A stretch of DNA of 64,000 nt. Origin: Metapseudomonas boanensis (lineage in GTDB: Bacteria; Pseudomonadota; Gammaproteobacteria; Pseudomonadales; Pseudomonadaceae). Position 1 is the stretch's first letter, and every line of letters begins with the position of its first letter. Under the pieces are notes generated by a model. That model saw only the letters and a list, made by a program, of their open reading frames with translations, made no database searches and was not told the origin of the DNA. Position numbers and translations under genes: made by a program. Location: contig NZ_JAGTIS010000018.1 in the NCBI RefSeq assembly GCF_018704125.1, forward strand, positions 1 to 64,000, written 5' to 3'. Shown here piece by piece: positions 1-10,119 of this stretch.

Positions 1-112
1 ATGGCGCCCCCGTGGATACCGGCGAGGGATGACGAGGGGCTGGCGGGCCGTCGCGCCAGCGCTGGTATCCGTCCTTCAGGGCATCAAAGGTGTCGATGAT
101 GAGTGCGAGCAT
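1..112 (-). CDS. possible partial ORF at left edge, unknown
   Basis: An open frame on the minus strand starts with ATG at 112 and runs 37 codons off the left edge. It begins MLALIIDTFDALKDGYQRW. An AAAGGAA-like ribosome binding site lies about 10 bases before the ATG. I do not recognise the product, and too little is visible to name a family. It could be the first codons of a small membrane or helical protein, or a chance frame. Confidence 0.3.
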   Translation of the reverse strand, partial: MLALIIDTFDALKDGYQRWRDGPPAPRHPSPVSTGAP

Positions 113-320
113 GGAAATCCGTTCCTTTGCAGTACTGGAGGGCTGTGGCGTAACCTGCCTACTGCAACCGACTGGTCAGGAAGCGGGGGCGCCGGTGGCC
201 ATCTAGGCGGATTTCAGCAAGGGCTGGAAATAGGAACGGTCTGGAAGGATGTTGGATTTGTCCTAAAGAAGGTTCGCGGGCGCAGTTGGCTTGGTGAGGG
301 CTTCGGCTTCTTGCTGTTTT

Positions 321-348
321 GGTCTACCGCGCGGTAGACCTTCTTTTT
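321..348 (+). terminator. perfect palindrome followed by T-rich tract, upstream of aceK
   Basis: GGTCTACCGC (321-330) is followed directly by GCGGTAGACC (331-340), then TTCTTTTT. The shape is that of a rho-independent terminator on the plus strand. No plus-strand gene is visible upstream, and aceK starts 54 bases later. It may therefore be an attenuator in the aceK leader, a repressor operator, or the terminator of a short untranslated RNA. Confidence 0.5.
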
Positions 349-401
349 GCCCCGACCTCTGGATAAGCTCGCCATTCCTGTTCCGCAACCGAGACAAATC
401 C

Positions 402-2138
402 ATGGCGCAGCAATGGCCGGCAGAAAATATTGCGCGACTGATCCTCGAAGGCTTCGACGACTACCGTGAGCACTTCCGCCAGATCACTGATGGCGCACGT
501 GCTCGCTTCGAGCATGCGCAGTGGCAGGAAACCCAGCACGCTGCCGCCGAGCGAATCGCCCTCTACGAGGTCAAGGTCAGCGAGGTCAGCGCCCGCCTGC
601 GTGCGGCGTTCGATGCCGAGGCGTTGTCGGACGTGCAGCTCTGGCCCTTGGTGAAGAGCGCCTACATCAGCCTGATCGACCTGCGCTACGACGATGAGCT
701 GTCCGAGACCTGGTACAACTCGATCTTCTGCAGCCTGTTCAGCCATGACCTGATCAGTGACGGCTGCATGTTCATCCACACCACCCGGCCTTCGCTGCGA
801 GCCCATGAGCGGGCTCCACAAACCCGCAGCTACCGTCCCGAGGGTCGCCTGCACGCGGCACTGAGCGCGATCCTCGACGATTATCGCTTCGATGTGCCCT
901 ATGACGACCGCCCCGGGGACCTGGAGCGGCTGGAGGCGCAGTTGCGCGAGCACCTGCCGGATTGGGTCTGCAAGGACCCGGAGCTGTGCATCGAACTGTT
1001 CGGCTCCACGCTGTACCGCAACAAGGGCGCCTACCTGGTTGGGCGCATCTATACTCGTGACGAGCAGTGGCCCCTGGTGATCCCGCTGCTGCACCGCGAG
1101 GGCAAGGGGATCCAGGCCGATGCCGTGATCACCGATGAAGCAGATGTGTCGATCATCTTTTCCTTCACTCGTTCGTATTTCATGGTGGATGTGCCGGTCC
1201 CGGCGGATTTCGTCGGTTTCCTCAAACGCATCCTGCCGGGCAAGCACATCGCCGAGCTGTACACCTCCATCGGCTTCTACAAGCACGGGAAGTCGGAGTT
1301 CTACCGCGCCCTGATCAACCATCTGGCCAACACTGACGATCGCTTCATCATGGCGCCCGGGGTTCGTGGCATGGTGATGAGCGTGTTCACGCTGCCGGGC
1401 TTCAATACGGTGTTCAAGGTCATCAAGGATCGCTTCGCGCATGCCAAGACGGTTGACCGCAACACGGTGATCGAGAAGTACCGCCTGGTGAAAAGCGTCG
1501 ACCGTGTGGGGCGCATGGCTGATACCCAGGAGTTCGCCGACTTTCGCTTTCCCAAATCCAAGTTCGAGCCGGAGTGCCTGGCCGAGTTGCTGGAAGTCGC
1601 CCCCTCCACCGTTGTGCTGGAAGGCGACGTGGTGCTGATCCGTCACTGCTGGACCGAGCGCCGCATGACCCCACTGAACATGTACCTGGAGAGCGCCAGC
1701 GAGGCCCAGGTGCATGAAGCGCTCTACGATTACGGCCTGGCCATCAAGCAACTGGCCGCGGCGAACATCTTCCCCGGCGACATGCTGCTGAAGAACTTCG
1801 GCGTCACCCGTCACGGCCGTGTGGTGTTCTACGACTACGACGAGATCTGTTTTCTGACCGAAGTGAACTTCCGCGTTATTCCGCCGCCGCGTTATCCGGA
1901 AGATGAGATGTCGTCCGAGCCCTGGTATTCCGTGGCGCCGAACGACGTGTTCCCCGAGGAGTTCCCACGCTTCCTGTTTGCCGATAAGGGCCAGCGCCTC
2001 CTGTTCAACAAGCTTCACGGCGACCTCTATGAGGCCGAGTACTGGAAGAGCCTGCAGGACGCCATTCGTGGCGGCAAGGTGATCGATGTCTTTCCGTACC
2101 GGCGCCAGGAGCGGGAACTGACCGAAGCCATCCAATAG
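402..2138 (+). CDS. aceK: isocitrate dehydrogenase kinase/phosphatase
   Basis: AceK is a cytoplasmic bifunctional enzyme that phosphorylates isocitrate dehydrogenase, inactivating it, and also dephosphorylates it. It thereby splits carbon between the TCA cycle and the glyoxylate bypass. The 578-residue length is normal for the family. The N-terminal regulatory half (for example [19 protein letters not shown]) and the C-terminal kinase half ([18 protein letters not shown], which holds the metal-binding Asp region) are intact. I chose the ATG at 402 because AceK proteins begin at this point; the frame is open further upstream but that stretch does not look like protein. The AraC-type gene begins 10 bases after the stop, so the two are probably co-transcribed. 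aceK is not next to aceA/aceB here, which is usual in Pseudomonas. Confidence 0.96.
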   Translation: MAQQWPAENIARLILEGFDDYREHFRQITDGARARFEHAQWQETQHAAAERIALYEVKVSEVSARLRAAFDAEALSDVQLWPLVKSAYISLIDLRYDDELSETWYNSIFCSLFSHDLISDGCMFIHTTRPSLRAHERAPQTRSYRPEGRLHAALSAILDDYRFDVPYDDRPGDLERLEAQLREHLPDWVCKDPELCIELFGSTLYRNKGAYLVGRIYTRDEQWPLVIPLLHREGKGIQADAVITDEADVSIIFSFTRSYFMVDVPVPADFVGFLKRILPGKHIAELYTSIGFYKHGKSEFYRALINHLANTDDRFIMAPGVRGMVMSVFTLPGFNTVFKVIKDRFAHAKTVDRNTVIEKYRLVKSVDRVGRMADTQEFADFRFPKSKFEPECLAELLEVAPSTVVLEGDVVLIRHCWTERRMTPLNMYLESASEAQVHEALYDYGLAIKQLAAANIFPGDMLLKNFGVTRHGRVVFYDYDEICFLTEVNFRVIPPPRYPEDEMSSEPWYSVAPNDVFPEEFPRFLFADKGQRLLFNKLHGDLYEAEYWKSLQDAIRGGKVIDVFPYRRQERELTEAIQ

Positions 2139-2148
2139 GCCGCCAACC

Positions 2149-3168
2149 ATGCCGGAGCAGAATTTCTCCCGCGCCACCTGGCTCAACTCGCTGCACATGT
2201 CGGCCCTGACCGTCGCCTTGCTGCGCGAGCAGGGCATTGCCGCTTGCGATGTACTGGCCGGTTCCGGCATCAGCGAGCAGGACCTGGCCGAGTTGCAGAG
2301 GCTGGTCAACCCTGAGCAAGAGCAACTGGTCTTCGCCAATGCCGTGCGCCTGGCCCCGAAACCTGCCTTGGGCTTGGTGCTCGGCCTGCGCACGCGAATA
2401 TCCGCCTATGGCCTGCTGGGCTACGCGATGCTTTCGGCGCCGACCCTGGGTGAGGCCCTGCGCATCGGCCTGAGCTATCCGGTGCTGCTGGGCACCTACT
2501 TTCGCCTGACGCTGGAGCAGGATGGCGACCTGACCTGGCTGGTGGCTGGCGGCTATGGTGAAGACGAGGCACTGCGACCTTTCAACACAGAACTCTGCCT
2601 GGGTTCGCTCAAGGTGATCTGCGCCGATCTGTTGGGCCAGCCGCTGCCGCTACGAGCGGCGCGGCTGGATTATCCCGCCAGCCCCGGCATGGCCAAGCCT
2701 TATGCGCGAGGCTTCGGTTGCGCAGTGCGGTTCGCTGAGGAGAGCAGCGCCATCGGCTTCGACACCTCGTGGCTGGCGCGACGACTGCCACTGGCCGACC
2801 CGGTCACGCACAAGGAAATGCTCGAACAATGCCGTCGCCAGAACGTCGAGTTCGCCGCTCGGCGTGCCTGGCTGGAGCGCGTGCGCGGTCTGCTGGCTGC
2901 CCGGCTGCAGGCGCCGCCCGGGCTGGAGGAGCTGGCCCGGTTGATGAACTGCTCGTCGCGCAGCCTGCGCCGGCACCTGGCCCAACAGCAGACCAGCTAC
3001 CAGCAGCTGCTGGACGAATTGCGCTTCACCCGCGCCAAGGAAATGCTCCAGCAAGGCGATATTCCCATTTACCGCATTGCCGAAGAGCTCGGCTTCAGCG
3101 AGACCGCCAGCCTGCGCCATGCCTTTCAACGCTGGAGCGGACAGCCGCCGAGTCATTTTCGGGGGTGA
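2149..3168 (+). CDS. AraC-family transcriptional regulator (arabinose-binding-like N domain)
   Basis: This 339-residue regulator has an N-terminal ligand-sensing domain of the type found in OruR/ArgR-like and virulence AraC regulators (about residues 20-210) and a C-terminal double helix-turn-helix (about 235-335). The C-terminal motif LDELRFTRAKEMLQQGDIPI and the segment IAEELGFSETASLRHAFQRW are diagnostic of AraC/XylS proteins. It lies 10 bases after aceK on the same strand. The ligand and targets cannot be read from sequence. The downstream lipoprotein gene is separated by 267 bases, so control of that gene is only a guess. Confidence 0.88.
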   Translation: MPEQNFSRATWLNSLHMSALTVALLREQGIAACDVLAGSGISEQDLAELQRLVNPEQEQLVFANAVRLAPKPALGLVLGLRTRISAYGLLGYAMLSAPTLGEALRIGLSYPVLLGTYFRLTLEQDGDLTWLVAGGYGEDEALRPFNTELCLGSLKVICADLLGQPLPLRAARLDYPASPGMAKPYARGFGCAVRFAEESSAIGFDTSWLARRLPLADPVTHKEMLEQCRRQNVEFAARRAWLERVRGLLAARLQAPPGLEELARLMNCSSRSLRRHLAQQQTSYQQLLDELRFTRAKEMLQQGDIPIYRIAEELGFSETASLRHAFQRWSGQPPSHFRG

Positions 3169-3435
3169 ACCGGTCGCTCCGGTATGCAGGAGACGTGGTG
3201 GCCAAGTCTTTGATCGGCAAGGCTTGCGGGCGTGACTCCGTAGGTGGTCTGGTAGTCCCAGCACGATGGGCTGAGGTTTGGATCGTGAGAACCAGGCCAG
3301 GCATTCCGCCAATTTGCTAGCTGGCCCGCCTTTTGCCTTGGAGCTAGCCGCCTGAGTGAATGGTCGATGGTTGATTGCCAGTGGTCCCTTGGCTGTTCGG
3401 CTGTCGTGGACACCTATTTCAACAATGAGACCCAA

Positions 3436-4329
3436 ATGAAGAAACAAGCCCTCGGTTTGCTACTGATTGCGCTGTTATCGGGATGTAGCGAACCTCAGAA
3501 ACCATTCCGCAACGCGGATGCGATCGCCGATCACGGTGAGCTTTTCTGTTTCGAACATGGGATCAACGAGTTCGACCTCGCCATGGACGGCAATGATTAC
3601 CTGTTGTTTTCGCACGAGTTCGATACGGGGGACACCAAGGTTCGCCGAGCAACGACCGTTGACGGCTTGGCCCAAGCCGTACCGGTGTCAGTACTGCCCG
3701 GCCGCTTCCCGACGGTGTTCCAAGCCGATGGTCGCTGGCATGCCTGGGTTTACGACGCTACCGCAGGCATGACCGACCACTATGTGGCTGATCGTTGGGA
3801 CGGCCCTTACCAGCGCCTGCAGAATACCGGTATCCGCGCTGCAGACTGGCACGTCCGGCGTAATCCAGCCGATGGCCTTTATTACGCGACCTACAAGTCC
3901 ATCGACAGTCTCTTCGCGGGCCTGGCCCGCGCTGAGGATCCGGCGGGGCCCTGGGAGGATCTGGGATGGATCTTCGATGAGCAACCCAGGGCGGGCTGGC
4001 ACTCATATGAGGAAGCTGACCCGGCGATCTTCTTTCGCAAAGGGCATGCCTATGTCCTCTTCGCAGGTTGGAACACACGGTCCCCAGCCACCGATGGTGG
4101 CCTCCAGCGCATAGGCGTCGTTGAACTTGACATGAAGCGCTTCAGGGTCAAGGGGCCCGCGACGATACTCATCGAGCCAAAGCAGGCTTGGCAGCGGCGG
4201 GGGAACAGTACCAAGGTGTTCAACCCGGTGTTCATGGAGACGCCCCAGGGCGAGCGCATCTTCTATGCGCACAATCCATCGGCACGGGGTATCTGTGCAG
4301 GCTTTGGCGTGGCCGACGTGGTCAAGTGA
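3436..4329 (+). CDS. lipoprotein with glycosyl-hydrolase-43-like beta-propeller character
   Basis: The 297-residue product begins MKKQALGLLLIALLSGCSE, a lipoprotein signal with lipobox LLSGC and acylated Cys at residue 18. The mature part is rich in Trp/Asp/Gly blades (FPTVFQADGRWHAWVYDA, DPAIFFRKGHAYVLFAGWN, KVFNPVFMETPQGERIFYAH). This layout recalls the five-bladed propellers of GH43/GH117-type proteins. The ATG at 3436 is chosen because the signal peptide starts there. Catalytic residues cannot be assigned with certainty, so it may be a non-enzymatic carbohydrate-binding lipoprotein. No sugar-utilisation genes lie nearby. Confidence 0.65.
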   Translation: MKKQALGLLLIALLSGCSEPQKPFRNADAIADHGELFCFEHGINEFDLAMDGNDYLLFSHEFDTGDTKVRRATTVDGLAQAVPVSVLPGRFPTVFQADGRWHAWVYDATAGMTDHYVADRWDGPYQRLQNTGIRAADWHVRRNPADGLYYATYKSIDSLFAGLARAEDPAGPWEDLGWIFDEQPRAGWHSYEEADPAIFFRKGHAYVLFAGWNTRSPATDGGLQRIGVVELDMKRFRVKGPATILIEPKQAWQRRGNSTKVFNPVFMETPQGERIFYAHNPSARGICAGFGVADVVK

Positions 4330-4455
4330 TCATGCATTTGTGGGTTTGAGGTTGGTGGTCTCCCAAGTTGGCCTTGTACGCTGCGAAATCCATAGTCCAT
4401 TTGAAACAGCCTGCGTCACTCATCCCTCGCTGTTTGTAGCGGGGTTGAACGAACA

Positions 4456-4487
4456 CGATACCCATCGCATGGGGGTGATGGGTATCG
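4456..4487. repeat. 11-bp inverted repeat (hairpin)
   Basis: CGATACCCATC (4456-4466) and GATGGGTATCG (4477-4487) form a perfect stem with a 10-base loop. It lies 127 bases after the lipoprotein stop. There is no T-run, so it may be a rho-dependent 3' structure or an operator for the next operon. The rest of the 317-base gap (4330-4646) shows no gene. It holds AT-rich promoter-like sequence with two TTGGCC copies at 4543 and 4563. Confidence 0.5.
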
Positions 4488-4646
4488 CTGCGCGTGGCGC
4501 AGCGCCGTCCTAGCTATCCTGCGAGCTATACGGCCAGATAGGTTGGCCATTTAAATCCCCTATTGGCCGTTCCCGCCGTTCTTCCAAGGCCATCCCCCCG
4601 CGCAGAATCGCCTCACCAAGAACAAGACCCAAACGAGGTATCTCCC

Positions 4647-5683
<1,037 letters not shown>

Positions 5684-5687
<4 letters not shown>

Positions 5688-6772
5688 ACGGCCGCCACCT
5701 GCTAGTCGCCGTCGTCGTTGCTGGCACGGCGCTGAATGCTGTCGCGGCACCCGAGGTACGTATCTACAACTGGTTCGACTACATCGGCCCCAACACCCTG
5801 AAGAACTTCCAGCAGGCCAGTGGAATAGCGCCCAAGTACGACGTCTACGACAGTAACGAAGTGCTCGAGGCCAAGCTGCTATCTGGTCGCTCCGGCTATG
5901 ACCTGGTAGTGCCCAGCGACGGCTTCCTGCCGAACTATATGAAGGCCGGTGTGTTCCAGCCACTGGACAAGAGCAAGTTGCCCAACTGGAACAACCTCAA
6001 CCCGGCGCTGCTCAAGGTGCTGGCTGCCAAGGACCCGGGTAACCAGTACGTGATGCCCTACATGTGGGGCACCAACGGCATTGCCTACAACGTCGACAAG
6101 GTCAAGGCCGTGCTCGGCGAGAATGCGCCGGTGGATTCCTGGGAGCTGATCTTCAAACCGGACAACCTGGCCAAGCTCAAGGAATGCGGTGTGGCTTTCC
6201 TCGACTCGCCCACCGAAGTGATTCCCGAAGTGCTGCATTACCTTGGCCTGCCGCCCAACAGCCGCAACCCGGACGATTACAAGAAGGCCGAAGAACTTCT
6301 CGCCAAGCTGCGTCCCCACGTCAGCTACTTCAGCTCGTCCAAGTTCGTCACTGACCTGGCCAATGGCGAGGTTTGCGTGGCCCTGGCCTGGTCCGGCGGC
6401 GCCATGCAGGCAGCTGCCCGTGCGCGGGAAGCTGGTAACGGCGTGAAGGTGGAGTACCGCATCCCGAAAGAGGGCACAGCGGCCTGGTTCGATGTGCTGG
6501 CGATTCCGAAGGACGCGAAGAACGTCGAGGAGGCGCACGCCTTCCTCAACTACCTGCTGCGTCCGGAGGTGGTGGCGCCCATCTCCGATCATGTGGCCTA
6601 TGCCAACCCGAACCAGGCAGCGGACAAACTAATCTCGGCCGAACTGCGCGACAACCCTAACGTCTACCCGCCGGTTGAGGTGCAGGCCAAGCTGTTCTCG
6701 GTGGAAATGCTGCCGCCGAGGCTGGAGCGCATTCGCACGCGTACCTGGACGAAGATCAAGACCGGGACCTGA
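5684..6772 (+). CDS. periplasmic putrescine/polyamine-binding protein (PotF/SpuD type)
   Basis: This 362-residue ABC-importer binding protein has a signal peptide (residues 1 to about 21, ending AVAAPEV). The family core includes VRIYNWFDYIGPNTL, YDSNEVLEAKLLSGRSGYDLVVPS and SWELIFKPDNLAKLKECGVAFLDSP. The NWxDY and WELIF motifs belong to PotF/SpuD/SpuE proteins that bind putrescine or spermidine. No permease or ATPase gene follows, so it must share membrane components encoded elsewhere or act as a sensor-type binding protein. It overlaps aphA by four bases (ATGA), which suggests uptake and deacetylation of the same amines. It is the likely homologue of P. aeruginosa PA1410. Confidence 0.9.
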
Positions 6773-6825
6773 TCTGAGTTCTGTTCTGTGGGGGGCTAGT
6801 TCGGAGTCCTTCCGGCACCCCGTAC

Positions 6826-6858
6826 CCCAAGCCCCTCTCCCTGTGGGGGAGGGGAGCA
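6826..6858. repeat. C/G-rich inverted repeat
   Basis: A CCCCTCTCC arm and a GGGGAGGGG arm face each other across a short loop. Related CCCTCTCC/GGGAGAGGG hairpins occur at 18893-18920 and near 57015-57066, so this is a small dispersed intergenic repeat. Here it sits in the convergent 3' region and may end transcription from both sides. Confidence 0.5.
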
Positions 6859-6881
6859 TTCCGAGCCACTGATTGGGCTGT

Positions 6882-6915
6882 TGTTGTGGGGGCGAATGAA
6901 TTCGTCCCCACAACA
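6882..6915. repeat. REP-like palindrome
   Basis: TGTTGTGGGG (6882-6891) pairs with CCCCACAACA (6906-6915) around the core GCGAATGAATTCGT. The same GCGAATGAATTCGC core recurs at about 22676, 54515 and (variant) 63623. It lies inside the read-through C-terminus of the broken MFS gene, which suggests that end of the frame is not ancestral coding sequence. Confidence 0.65.
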
Positions 6916-8155
6916 TTCGTGGTCCGGCCCAGCATCAATCCGCCCGCCATCAACAATCCTGCTCCCGCCACATAGAGCGCCGGCTGCAAGCCGCCGCTGA
7001 GGTGACTGCTCGCGGCCGCCAGCAGTGGGCCGAGCAACTGGCCCAAGGCGAAGCTGGCGGTCAGCAGCCCGACATTGCGTTGATGCCCCTGCGGGTCGAG
7101 TTCCCGCGCGTACTGCATCACCAGTTGCATGCCGGCCAGGAAGGGGCCGCCTGTCAACGCCACGCCCAGCGCCAGTCCGGCCATGCCGGGCAAGGTGCAG
7201 GCGAGGGTGCCAAGCGCCTGGAGACAAAGCGCCACCACCAGCCAGCGGCGAGTGCCGCCAGGAGTCTGTTGGCGCAAGCTGACCAGCATCACCCCGAGGG
7301 TCGCCGCCAGACCGAAGGCGGGCCAGAAGAGGTCGGCCTGCCATTGGCCATGGAAACGCGAGGCGGCCATCTGCGACAGGAAGGTGGCCGGAATGATGTA
7401 GCCCAATCCCACCAGGCTGTAAGCCGCCAGCAGTGCATAGAGCGCGCGGGGCCGGTTTTGGTGGGGGAGGGGATCGGTATCGCTTGCGGGCTGCGGCCGC
7501 GGCAGTAACGGCTGGGATACCAGCGCCAGCAGCAGGGCGATGCCACCAAATACCAGCCAGATGGAGTCGGAATGCTGCCCGTGCAGGTTCATGCCCAGGG
7601 CCGTGAGGCCGGTAATCATCACGCCGACGCTAGGGCCGGCGAACACCAGGCTACCCAGGCGTGGGCGTCCGGCCTGTACCGCCAGTTGCTGACTGAGGCC
7701 GGTGATCACCACCAGCACCCAGGCACTGGCGATACCCAGTCCGAAGCGGAGCAGAGTGTGGGGCCAGAAGCCTTCCACCCAGGCCGAGGTCAGGGTCAGA
7801 CCGACGCACAACCAGAGGCCACCCTCCAGGCGCAGGCGGGATTGCTGCGGTGTGCGCGCCTTGAGGGCGTCCAGCGCTCCCACGAGATAGCCAAGGTAAT
7901 TGGCCGCTGCCACCAGCCCTGCGCCGGCAAGGCTGATCTGGCCCTCGGCGATCAGATGCGGCAGTTGGGGCGTCAGGGCGAACGGCCTACGCCCATGGCC
8001 ACAACCAGGGCCAGGAAGCTGGCGAGGAGTCGAATCAGCGGGGACATGGCGGATCTCCGAAGCTGGTCGTCGGATTTCCATGCTAGGGGCTGGATGTGTT
8101 CATTAAAAACGAATAAAAAAGAAATACTTATTCAGTAAATGTGAATGGTATCTCC

Positions 8156-9028
8156 ATGGAACTGAGCCAGCTTCGTATCTTCCAGGCGGTGGCCGAGGAA
8201 GGCTCCATCACCCGCGCGGCGAGCCGGTTGCACCGCGTCCCGTCGAATCTGTCCACGCGCTTGCGCCAATTGGAGGAAAACCTCGGTGTCGAGCTGTTCC
8301 TGCGCGAGCGCCAGCGTCTGCAGCTGTCGCCGGCGGGCAAGGTCCTGTTGGGTTACGCCGAGCGCATGTTCGCCCTGCAGGCAGAAGCCGAAGCTGCCCT
8401 GCGGGGCGGTGAGCCAGCCGGCGACTTCGTGATCGGTTCCATGTTCAGTACGGCCGCCATTCATCTGCCGCCCATGCTGGTGAGCTACCACCGCACCTGG
8501 CCGGCGGTGAACCTGCAGGTGCAGACCGCACCCAGTGGCGAGCTGTTGGACGGCCTGCTTGGTGGGCGCCTGGATGCCGTGCTCGTCGACGGCCCACTGG
8601 AGTTCGCTGAACTGGACGGCCTGCCGATGTTCGAGGAGGAGATGGTGCTGATCACCGAGGCCGCCCACGGTCCAGTGAAGTCGGCCGAGGATGTAGCCGG
8701 GCTGGAGGTCTATGCCTTCCGCCAGAGCTGTTCCTATCGTCGCCGTCTGGAGGCCTGGTTCGTCGCATCAAGGGTGCCGATGGCTCCACCGATGGAGATC
8801 GAGTCCTATCACAGCATGCTGGCCTGCGTGATCGCCGGCGGTGGTATTGCCCTGGTGCCACGCTCGATGCTGGAAAGCCTGCCGGGGCGCGAGGAAGTAC
8901 GAGTGCATGAGTTGGCGGCGCCGTTCAACCGCACTACCACCTGGCTGATGTGGCGAAAGGGCATGCTTGGTGCCAACCTGCGAGCCTGGATCGACCTGCA
9001 GCAGGGGCGCCTGTCGGGCGGCCAGTAA
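8156..9028 (+). CDS. LysR-family regulator, PtrR/YneJ-like
   Basis: This 290-residue LysR-type regulator has an N-terminal winged helix (MELSQLRIFQAVAEEGSITRA to about residue 60) and a substrate-binding-like C domain. Segments such as RVPSNLSTRLRQLEENLGVE, FRQSCSYRRRLEAWF and ESYHSMLACVIAGGGIALVP match my memory of E. coli PtrR (YneJ), a regulator linked to putrescine/GABA use. The start is the ATG at 8156; an in-frame GTG lies at 8141, and neither has a strong ribosome site. It is divergent from the frameshifted MFS gene, its obvious candidate target. The shared upstream region (about 8050-8155) is AT-rich. Confidence 0.85.
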   Translation: MELSQLRIFQAVAEEGSITRAASRLHRVPSNLSTRLRQLEENLGVELFLRERQRLQLSPAGKVLLGYAERMFALQAEAEAALRGGEPAGDFVIGSMFSTAAIHLPPMLVSYHRTWPAVNLQVQTAPSGELLDGLLGGRLDAVLVDGPLEFAELDGLPMFEEEMVLITEAAHGPVKSAEDVAGLEVYAFRQSCSYRRRLEAWFVASRVPMAPPMEIESYHSMLACVIAGGGIALVPRSMLESLPGREEVRVHELAAPFNRTTTWLMWRKGMLGANLRAWIDLQQGRLSGGQ

Positions 9029-9030
9029 CG

Positions 9031-9945
9031 TCAGCGGGATTTGCCGCTGCTGAGGGCAGCGGCCTCGCGGGTGACCAGGTCGACAAAGGCCAGCGCCAGT
9101 GGTGAGCGTTCGCTGCGCTGGCGCACCAGCCATACGGCGGTCGTGGCGCCCGGGTCCAGCAGGGTGCGATAGACCACGCCGTCCACCCGCGTACGGCGGA
9201 ACGACGCCGGCAGCACCGACACGCCGAGTCCCGCCGCCACCAGGCCGATGATGGTCATGGCCTCGCTGGCTTCCTGGGCGATGCGCGGGGAGTAGCCGGC
9301 CTCGCGGGCGAGGGCGATGAGCTGGTCGTAGAGGCCGGTGCCGAAGCTGCGGGGGAAGAACACGAAGGGCTCTTCGGCCAAGTCGGCCACCGCGATGCCT
9401 TCATCACTGCCGAGGGCCAGTGGGTGGTCGGCACGCAGCACGGCCACCAGCGGCTCGCGGAACAGCTCCACCGCCAGCAGGTTGTCCGGCAGCTCCAGCG
9501 GACGGATCACCGCCACTTGCACGTTGCCCTCCAGCATCGCCTTGAGTGACTCGGCGCTACTGCGCTCCTGCAGCTCCAGGTGCACGTCCGGGTGGGCCTG
9601 GCGAAAGGCGTGGATGCTGCGCGGGATCGTGGAGGTAAAGGGCGCTGAGGACGTGAAGCCCACTTTCAGCTCGCCGAGTTCGCCGCGGTGGGCCCGCCGC
9701 GCCACCTGCACCGCCTTGTCCACCTGCACCATGACCTGGCGTGCCTCGTCGAGGAAGCGCCGGCCGGCTTCGGTCAGCTCCACGCGACGGTTGGTGCGCT
9801 CTAGCAGGCGCGCGCCGATTTCCTCTTCCAGCGCCTGGATCTGTTGGCTCAGTGGCGGTTGGGAGATACCCAGTTGCTCAGCGGCACGACCGAAATGCAA
9901 CTCTTCTGCGACCGCGATGAAGTAGCGCAGGTGTCTCAGTTCCAT
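9031..9945 (-). CDS. LysR-family transcriptional regulator
   Basis: This 304-residue protein opens with the classical LysR helix-turn-helix MELRHLRYFIAVAEELHFGR, followed by AAEQLGISQPPLSQQIQALE. Its effector domain is of the BenM/CatM-like type (VGFTSSAPFTSTIPRSI). The ATG at 9945 has AAAGGG about 9 bases upstream. Its stop is two bases from the stop of the convergent PtrR-like gene. It is divergent from an MFS gene starting at 10120. Two palindromes lie between them, so regulation of that transporter is the simplest hypothesis. The ligand is unknown. Confidence 0.87.
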   Translation of the reverse strand: MELRHLRYFIAVAEELHFGRAAEQLGISQPPLSQQIQALEEEIGARLLERTNRRVELTEAGRRFLDEARQVMVQVDKAVQVARRAHRGELGELKVGFTSSAPFTSTIPRSIHAFRQAHPDVHLELQERSSAESLKAMLEGNVQVAVIRPLELPDNLLAVELFREPLVAVLRADHPLALGSDEGIAVADLAEEPFVFFPRSFGTGLYDQLIALAREAGYSPRIAQEASEAMTIIGLVAAGLGVSVLPASFRRTRVDGVVYRTLLDPGATTAVWLVRQRSERSPLALAFVDLVTREAAALSSGKSR

Positions 9946-9955
9946 GGGGCGGCCC

Positions 9956-9978
9956 TTTGATATGTTTTTAGTATCAAA
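9956..9978. promoter_or_regulatory. palindrome TTTGATA-N9-TATCAAA, probable LysR operator
   Basis: A perfect 7-base inverted repeat with a 9-base spacer lies just upstream of the LysR gene's ribosome site. It contains the T-N11-A geometry typical of LysR boxes. Its closeness to the regulator's own start suggests autoregulation. Confidence 0.5.
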
Positions 9979-9990
9979 CGTGTCGAACAA

Positions 9991-10008
9991 TATATTGGAG
10001 ATAATATA
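9991..10008. promoter_or_regulatory. AT-rich palindrome TATATT-N6-AATATA in divergent promoter
   Basis: A second inverted repeat in the same LysR/MFS intergenic region, 13 bases from the first. It may be the activation half-site or overlap the -10 region of one promoter. This is based only on symmetry and position. Confidence 0.35.
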
Positions 10009-10119
10009 AACCGACCGATATGCTGTCGCCCATAAACCCAACAACGACTTCCCCAGCCCCTGATCCAGGCGGCACGGCATCGTTGTGCCTGCTCGCCGCA
10101 AACTAATGAATGGTGCCCC

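Larger units (their letters stand above)
6756..8047 (-). pseudogene. frameshifted YbfB/YjiJ-type MFS transporter
   Basis: Reading from the ATG at 8047 (GGAG ribosome site just upstream) the protein starts MSPLIRLLASFLALVVAMGVGR and then hits a stop two codons later, near 7975. The adjacent frame resumes exactly with FALTPQLPHLIAEGQISLAG and stays open to 6756. Members of this family read ...MGVGRFALTPQLP..., so one base (a T on the coding strand, near 7980) is missing. The remainder keeps about eleven hydrophobic segments. The C-terminus runs through a G/C-rich repeat and overlaps the end of the convergent polyamine-binding gene, so the original stop may also be lost. It lies divergent to a PtrR-like regulator. 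A homopolymer sequencing error cannot be excluded. Confidence 0.7.

Noticed and set aside
324-2393. A 689-codon minus-strand frame opposite aceK
   Set aside because: Antisense shadow of a conserved gene, with no protein-like features.
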